Assembly (NCBI GenBank): GCA_040756995.1
Contig: JBFLYK010000033.1
Coordinates: 1-64,000 of the forward strand
Direction: 5' to 3'
Length of the DNA stretch: 64,000 nucleotides
From: BP-133 sp040756995
GTDB lineage: Bacteria > Actinomycetota > Acidimicrobiia > IMCC26256 > BP-133
Below are positions 61,274 to 64,000 of the stretch, piece by piece. The notes below the pieces were generated by a model. The model was not told where the DNA came from. It searched no databases and saw only the letters and a list, made by a program, of their open reading frames with translations. How positions within the stretch are numbered: position 1 is the first letter of the stretch; each line of letters begins with the position of its first letter. A program made the translations under genes and the position numbers.

Positions 61274-61829
61274 GCGACGTCGCCGCCTCCCTTTCCCGCC
61301 GTGCCGGAACCGCCCGACCGCCGCGTCCTCTGCTCCGCGGCCGCTGCCCGTCGGCCGGTCGCTGCCGACGGCCGGTGACCGGTTGCGGGGTGGGACCGGC
61401 GGCGGCCCCTCGGCTGCGACGCAACAGCCAGATGGTGCCGCCCAGGACCAGGACAGCGCCCATGAGCACGCCGAGCTCCACCATGAGCGGGACGAAGAGA
61501 TCGTCCCCGGCGACTTCGGGCGCTTCGGCGCTGACGACGATGAACCGCCGAATGGCCGCCACGATCCCCACCACGAGGAACGGTTCGATCTTCAGCTCGT
61601 CGTGGGCGACGAGGACGCGCACGGTGTGGAGCAGCTCCGCGAAGATGAAGACCAGCAGCAGGCCGTTCACCGCATCGAGAAGCGAACGTTCGAGCGCCTG
61701 CCGGCCGGTCGCGGCGTCGTCGATGACCTGGTAGACGACCTCGCCGAACAGCACGAAGCCGGCCACGGCGAGCGCGCTGCCCACCGCCAGGTAGAGCAGA
61801 TGCTCCGCGTCCTTGAACCGATCGGCCAT
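61263..61829 (-). CDS. PsiE-like membrane protein
   Basis: 188 residues. Four membrane helices, with LLLVFIFAELLHTVRVLVAH and ELKIEPFLVVGIVAAIRRFI typical of the phosphate-starvation-inducible PsiE family, then VELGVLMGAVLVLGGTIWLL. The C-terminal 50 residues are Arg/Gly-rich and not conserved. ATG 61829 gives a normal start (MADRFKDAEHLL); an in-frame ATG 61874 overlaps the dehydrogenase stop. No clear ribosome site for either. Confidence 0.78.
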   Translation of the reverse strand: MADRFKDAEHLLYLAVGSALAVAGFVLFGEVVYQVIDDAATGRQALERSLLDAVNGLLLVFIFAELLHTVRVLVAHDELKIEPFLVVGIVAAIRRFIVVSAEAPEVAGDDLFVPLMVELGVLMGAVLVLGGTIWLLRRSRGAAAGPTPQPVTGRRQRPADGQRPRSRGRGGRAVPARREREAATSREA

Positions 61830-61867
61830 ACGGCTGCGCCACGGCGCTCGATGGAGAAGACGACCAT

Positions 61868-62914
61868 TCAGCATTGGCGGCTCACCACCACTTTGAGCGC
61901 ACCCGTGTCGCTCGCCTTCGAGAACACGTCATAGGCGTCCATGAACTGGTCGAAGGGGAAATGGTGGGTGACGAAGCGCCCGACATCGAGCCGGGACCGG
62001 GCGAGGAGCCTGAGCAGGGTCGGGGTAGAGTACGTATCCACGAGGCCGGTGGTGATGGTGACGTCTCGCCTCCAGAGGTCCTGGAGCGCCAGGGTGACGG
62101 GACGGCCGTGAACTCCGATGTTGGCCACGCGTCCGGTCGGCCGGATGAGCCGGCAGCACAGCTCGAAGGTCTCGGGAAGACCGACGGCCTCGATGGCGAC
62201 GTCCGCCCCGAGACCGTCGGTCAACTCGCGGACGATGGCGATTGGGTCGGCACCGCCACTCAGGACCGTGACGTCAGCACCGAACTGCTTGGCGGCCTCC
62301 AGGCGCCGGGGCGCGATGTCGGTGGCAACGATGGTGGCGGGCGAGAACAGCTGGGCGCTCAGTATCGAGGCGAGCCCGATCGGTCCGGCGCCCACGACGG
62401 CGACGACGTCACCGGGCCGAACCGCTCCGTTGATCACGCCGACCTCATAACCGGTCGGCAGGATGTCGGCGAGCATCAGGACGTCTTCGTCGGCCACCCC
62501 GTCGGGCACCGAATACGTGGATGTGTCGGCGAACGGCACCCGGACACGCTCCGCCTGGGTGCCGTCGACGAGATGACCGAGGATCCAGCCGCCCCCGCCG
62601 ACGCACTGCCCGTAGCGACCCGCCCGGCAGTAGCGGCAGCGCCCACAGGCGCTGATGCACGATACGAGCACCCGGTCGCCGGGACGCACCGTCTTCACCA
62701 CCGCTCCAACCTGTTCCACGGTCCCCACCGCTTCGTGGCCGAGGACACGCCCGTCGGTGACGGTCGGAACGTCTCCCTTCAGGATGTGCAGGTCGGTGCC
62801 GCAAATCGTCGCCGTGTCCACCCGCACTACGGCGTCGGTGTCATCGATGATCTCCGGTTCGGGAACTTCTCCCCACGCCCTGTGGCCTGGGCCGTGGTAC
62901 ACGACTGCCTGCAT
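61868..62914 (-). CDS. Zn-dependent alcohol/polyol dehydrogenase (MDR)
   Basis: 348 residues. Catalytic zinc residues in ATICGTDLHILKG and GHEAVGTVEQVG, structural zinc in CGRCRYCRAGRYGQC and NAD fold VVGAGPIGLASILSA with VATDIAPRRLE. Resembles the alcohol dehydrogenases often placed in dormancy regulons. ATG 62914 has AAGGAGG before it; it overlaps the C-terminus of the double-USP gene by about 73 bases, so the two are probably cotranscribed. Confidence 0.9.
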   Translation of the reverse strand: MQAVVYHGPGHRAWGEVPEPEIIDDTDAVVRVDTATICGTDLHILKGDVPTVTDGRVLGHEAVGTVEQVGAVVKTVRPGDRVLVSCISACGRCRYCRAGRYGQCVGGGGWILGHLVDGTQAERVRVPFADTSTYSVPDGVADEDVLMLADILPTGYEVGVINGAVRPGDVVAVVGAGPIGLASILSAQLFSPATIVATDIAPRRLEAAKQFGADVTVLSGGADPIAIVRELTDGLGADVAIEAVGLPETFELCCRLIRPTGRVANIGVHGRPVTLALQDLWRRDVTITTGLVDTYSTPTLLRLLARSRLDVGRFVTHHFPFDQFMDAYDVFSKASDTGALKVVVSRQC

Positions 62915-63827
62915 CCCGTCCTCCTTGACTGGCGAACAACGTCGGCTGGGGAACGACCAGCACCGGGGACCTGCCGTAGCGGACGACGGCGGCGGCGACA
63001 CTCCCGAAGACCACCCGCGTCGGGCCGGAACGGGCGTGGGAGGCGACCACCACGAGGCACGCCGGGTTGTCCCAGAGGTAGGCCTGCAGGCCTTTGGCCG
63101 GGCTGATCGGGTCGTACCACGCCAGCGTGTCGACCTTGTGTCCGTCGTCCCGGATCGGTCGCACGAGGGCCTCGAGGTAGGCGTCGACATCGCCGGCGGG
63201 GCCGAAGCTCCGCCGCACCGGCCCCGGCCGCACCGGCTCCGGCCGTTCCTCGGCCACGGTCAGTACCAGGAACGGCTCCTTCAGCAGGTTCGCCCACCGG
63301 AGGGCGGTCGGGACGAGCCCGACCGACGCAGACGTCCCGTCGACGCTGGCGACGACACCATGGCCGTCGAACGGCTCCTCCCAATCGCGGTACCCCCAGC
63401 GCCGCTCGGGCGGACGGAGCCAGTACCGGCCCACCGGACCGACGAGCACGAGAGGGTCGTGGCCACGGGCGACGACGTCGGTGGCCACCGAGCCGACCAA
63501 CGCGGCGGACCGCCCCCGCCCGTGGCTGGCCATGCAGGCCACGGCCCGCCCCAGGCGGCGGAGCTTCTCGTGGATCACGCCCGCTGGGTCCCGGCTGACG
63601 ACGACGGACCGGTGCACCGTCAGGCCTCGACGCCGTACGGCATCGAGCTGGGCAACCCGGCTGATTCGATCGTCCTCGGTGGGGACAGCGCTCAGCAGGT
63701 GAAGGCCGGCACCTAACCTACGAGCCAGTTCGGACGCCACCGGCAACGCCCGCTTGGCCAACCGGGAGCCGTCGAGCGGGACGAGGATGGTATCCACACC
63801 GGCAACGACATCGCCGCGGCGGATCAC
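62841..63827 (-). CDS. Tandem universal stress protein
   Basis: 328 residues with two USP domains. Domain 1: TILVPLDGSRLAKRALPVAS, ending with CMASHGRGRSAALVGSVATD and PLVLVGP. Domain 2: VVASVDGTSASVGLVPTALR, ending ASHARSGPTRVVFGSVAAAV and PVLVVPQP. Both retain the glycine-rich nucleotide loop. GTG 63827 is preferred from the position of the first strand; it lacks a clear ribosome site. The C-terminal 30 residues are Arg/Gly-rich and overlap the dehydrogenase gene. Confidence 0.85.
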   Translation of the reverse strand: MIRRGDVVAGVDTILVPLDGSRLAKRALPVASELARRLGAGLHLLSAVPTEDDRISRVAQLDAVRRRGLTVHRSVVVSRDPAGVIHEKLRRLGRAVACMASHGRGRSAALVGSVATDVVARGHDPLVLVGPVGRYWLRPPERRWGYRDWEEPFDGHGVVASVDGTSASVGLVPTALRWANLLKEPFLVLTVAEERPEPVRPGPVRRSFGPAGDVDAYLEALVRPIRDDGHKVDTLAWYDPISPAKGLQAYLWDNPACLVVVASHARSGPTRVVFGSVAAAVVRYGRSPVLVVPQPTLFASQGGRDAGSRVPRPRPQGVGRSSRTGDHR

Positions 63828-63857
63828 CGGCCCACCGTCGCGCCGACCACCATCTCC

Positions 63858-63876
63858 CGCATCACGGGATCGCGTG
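63858..63876 (-). promoter_or_regulatory. Conserved stress-island motif, copy C (upstream of tandem USP)
   Basis: On the minus strand CGCGATCCCGTGATGCGG, 31 bases upstream of GTG 63827. It matches copies A and B except at two or three central positions and points toward the USP gene. Confidence 0.5.
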
Positions 63877-63904
63877 GTCCTGCCGGACCGGGCCCGGTCG
63901 AACC

Positions 63905-63923
63905 ACGCGATCACGGGATGCGC
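63905..63923 (+). promoter_or_regulatory. Conserved stress-island motif, copy B
   Basis: ACGCGATCACGGGATGCGC, 57 bases upstream of the gene starting at 63980; distance and orientation are almost the same as for copy A and hsp20. Confidence 0.6.
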
Positions 63924-63979
63924 ATGGGGGCCGGTCGTGCGCAAGCTGGACCTGAGACCGACACCGACGAGGAGGCACA

Positions 63980-64000
63980 GTGTCTTCCAGCGACCAGCAT
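63980..64000 (+). CDS. Start of a gene cut by the right edge
   Basis: GTG 63980 preceded by GGAGGCACA gives VSSSDQH before the window ends. The good ribosome site and the conserved motif B upstream support a real gene, divergent from the tandem USP. Product unknown. Confidence 0.5.

Overview
The window is GC-rich throughout and uses many GTG and some TTG starts. It carries a WhiB protein, a MobF (TraA/TrwC-type) relaxase, mycobacterial-style TetR/acyl-CoA gene clusters and a high density of ATGA/GTGA stop-start overlaps. This fits an actinobacterium (Actinomycetota). The Liv-type uptake operon with a large anchored surface protein and the mix of beta-oxidation paralogues fit an environmental lineage such as Acidimicrobiia, but that placement is inference. 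No rRNA, tRNA or CRISPR array was recognised.

Region 1 (1 to about 18.9 kb) looks like a conjugative or integrative element. A tight plus-strand operon encodes TadB/TadC-like membrane proteins, a small prepilin, three TadE/TadG-type pseudopilins, a large LysM-BTAD membrane protein and a VirD4/TraG-type coupling ATPase. Convergent to it lie a 1107-residue MobF relaxase-helicase and a sigma/HTH protein. These are divergent from a ParA-like ATPase, a wHTH-like protein and a primase-polymerase. The divergent control region carries nine copies of a 7-bp core arranged as three 12-bp-spaced triplets. WhiB, two paralogous secreted proteins, a small secreted peptide and a tandem-GNAT protein follow. 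The region ends with a decayed copy of the relaxase 3' end, suggesting accretion of related elements.

Region 2 (about 18.9-51.8 kb) is a CoA-thioester catabolic cluster for an unidentified hydrophobic or aromatic/alicyclic acid. It has two related TetR regulators, an acyl-CoA ligase, three enoyl-CoA hydratase-family proteins, four thiolase-family proteins (two lacking the usual nucleophile), a DUF35 protein, two SDRs, two acyl-CoA dehydrogenases and two MaoC half-domains. It also has a PaaA/PaaC-like diiron protein, three ferredoxins, a NuoF-like flavoprotein, an alcohol and an aldehyde dehydrogenase, SCP2 proteins and a complete branched-chain-type ABC importer. The SDR at 24303 and the NuoF-like gene at 47238 share a nearly identical leaderless promoter/operator, so they are probably one regulon.

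Region 3 (about 51.8-55.3 kb) holds an IS21-family element with multiple terminal repeats; its istA and istB genes are frameshifted.

Region 4 (55.3-64 kb) is a stress/dormancy-like island: rhomboid protease, Hsp20, DUF2267, DUF3467, two universal stress proteins, GlgX, a BrkB/YihY membrane protein, a PsiE-like protein and a Zn-dependent dehydrogenase. A conserved sequence, ACGCGATCnCGkGATGCG, occurs upstream of hsp20, of the double-USP gene and of a gene that starts at the right edge.
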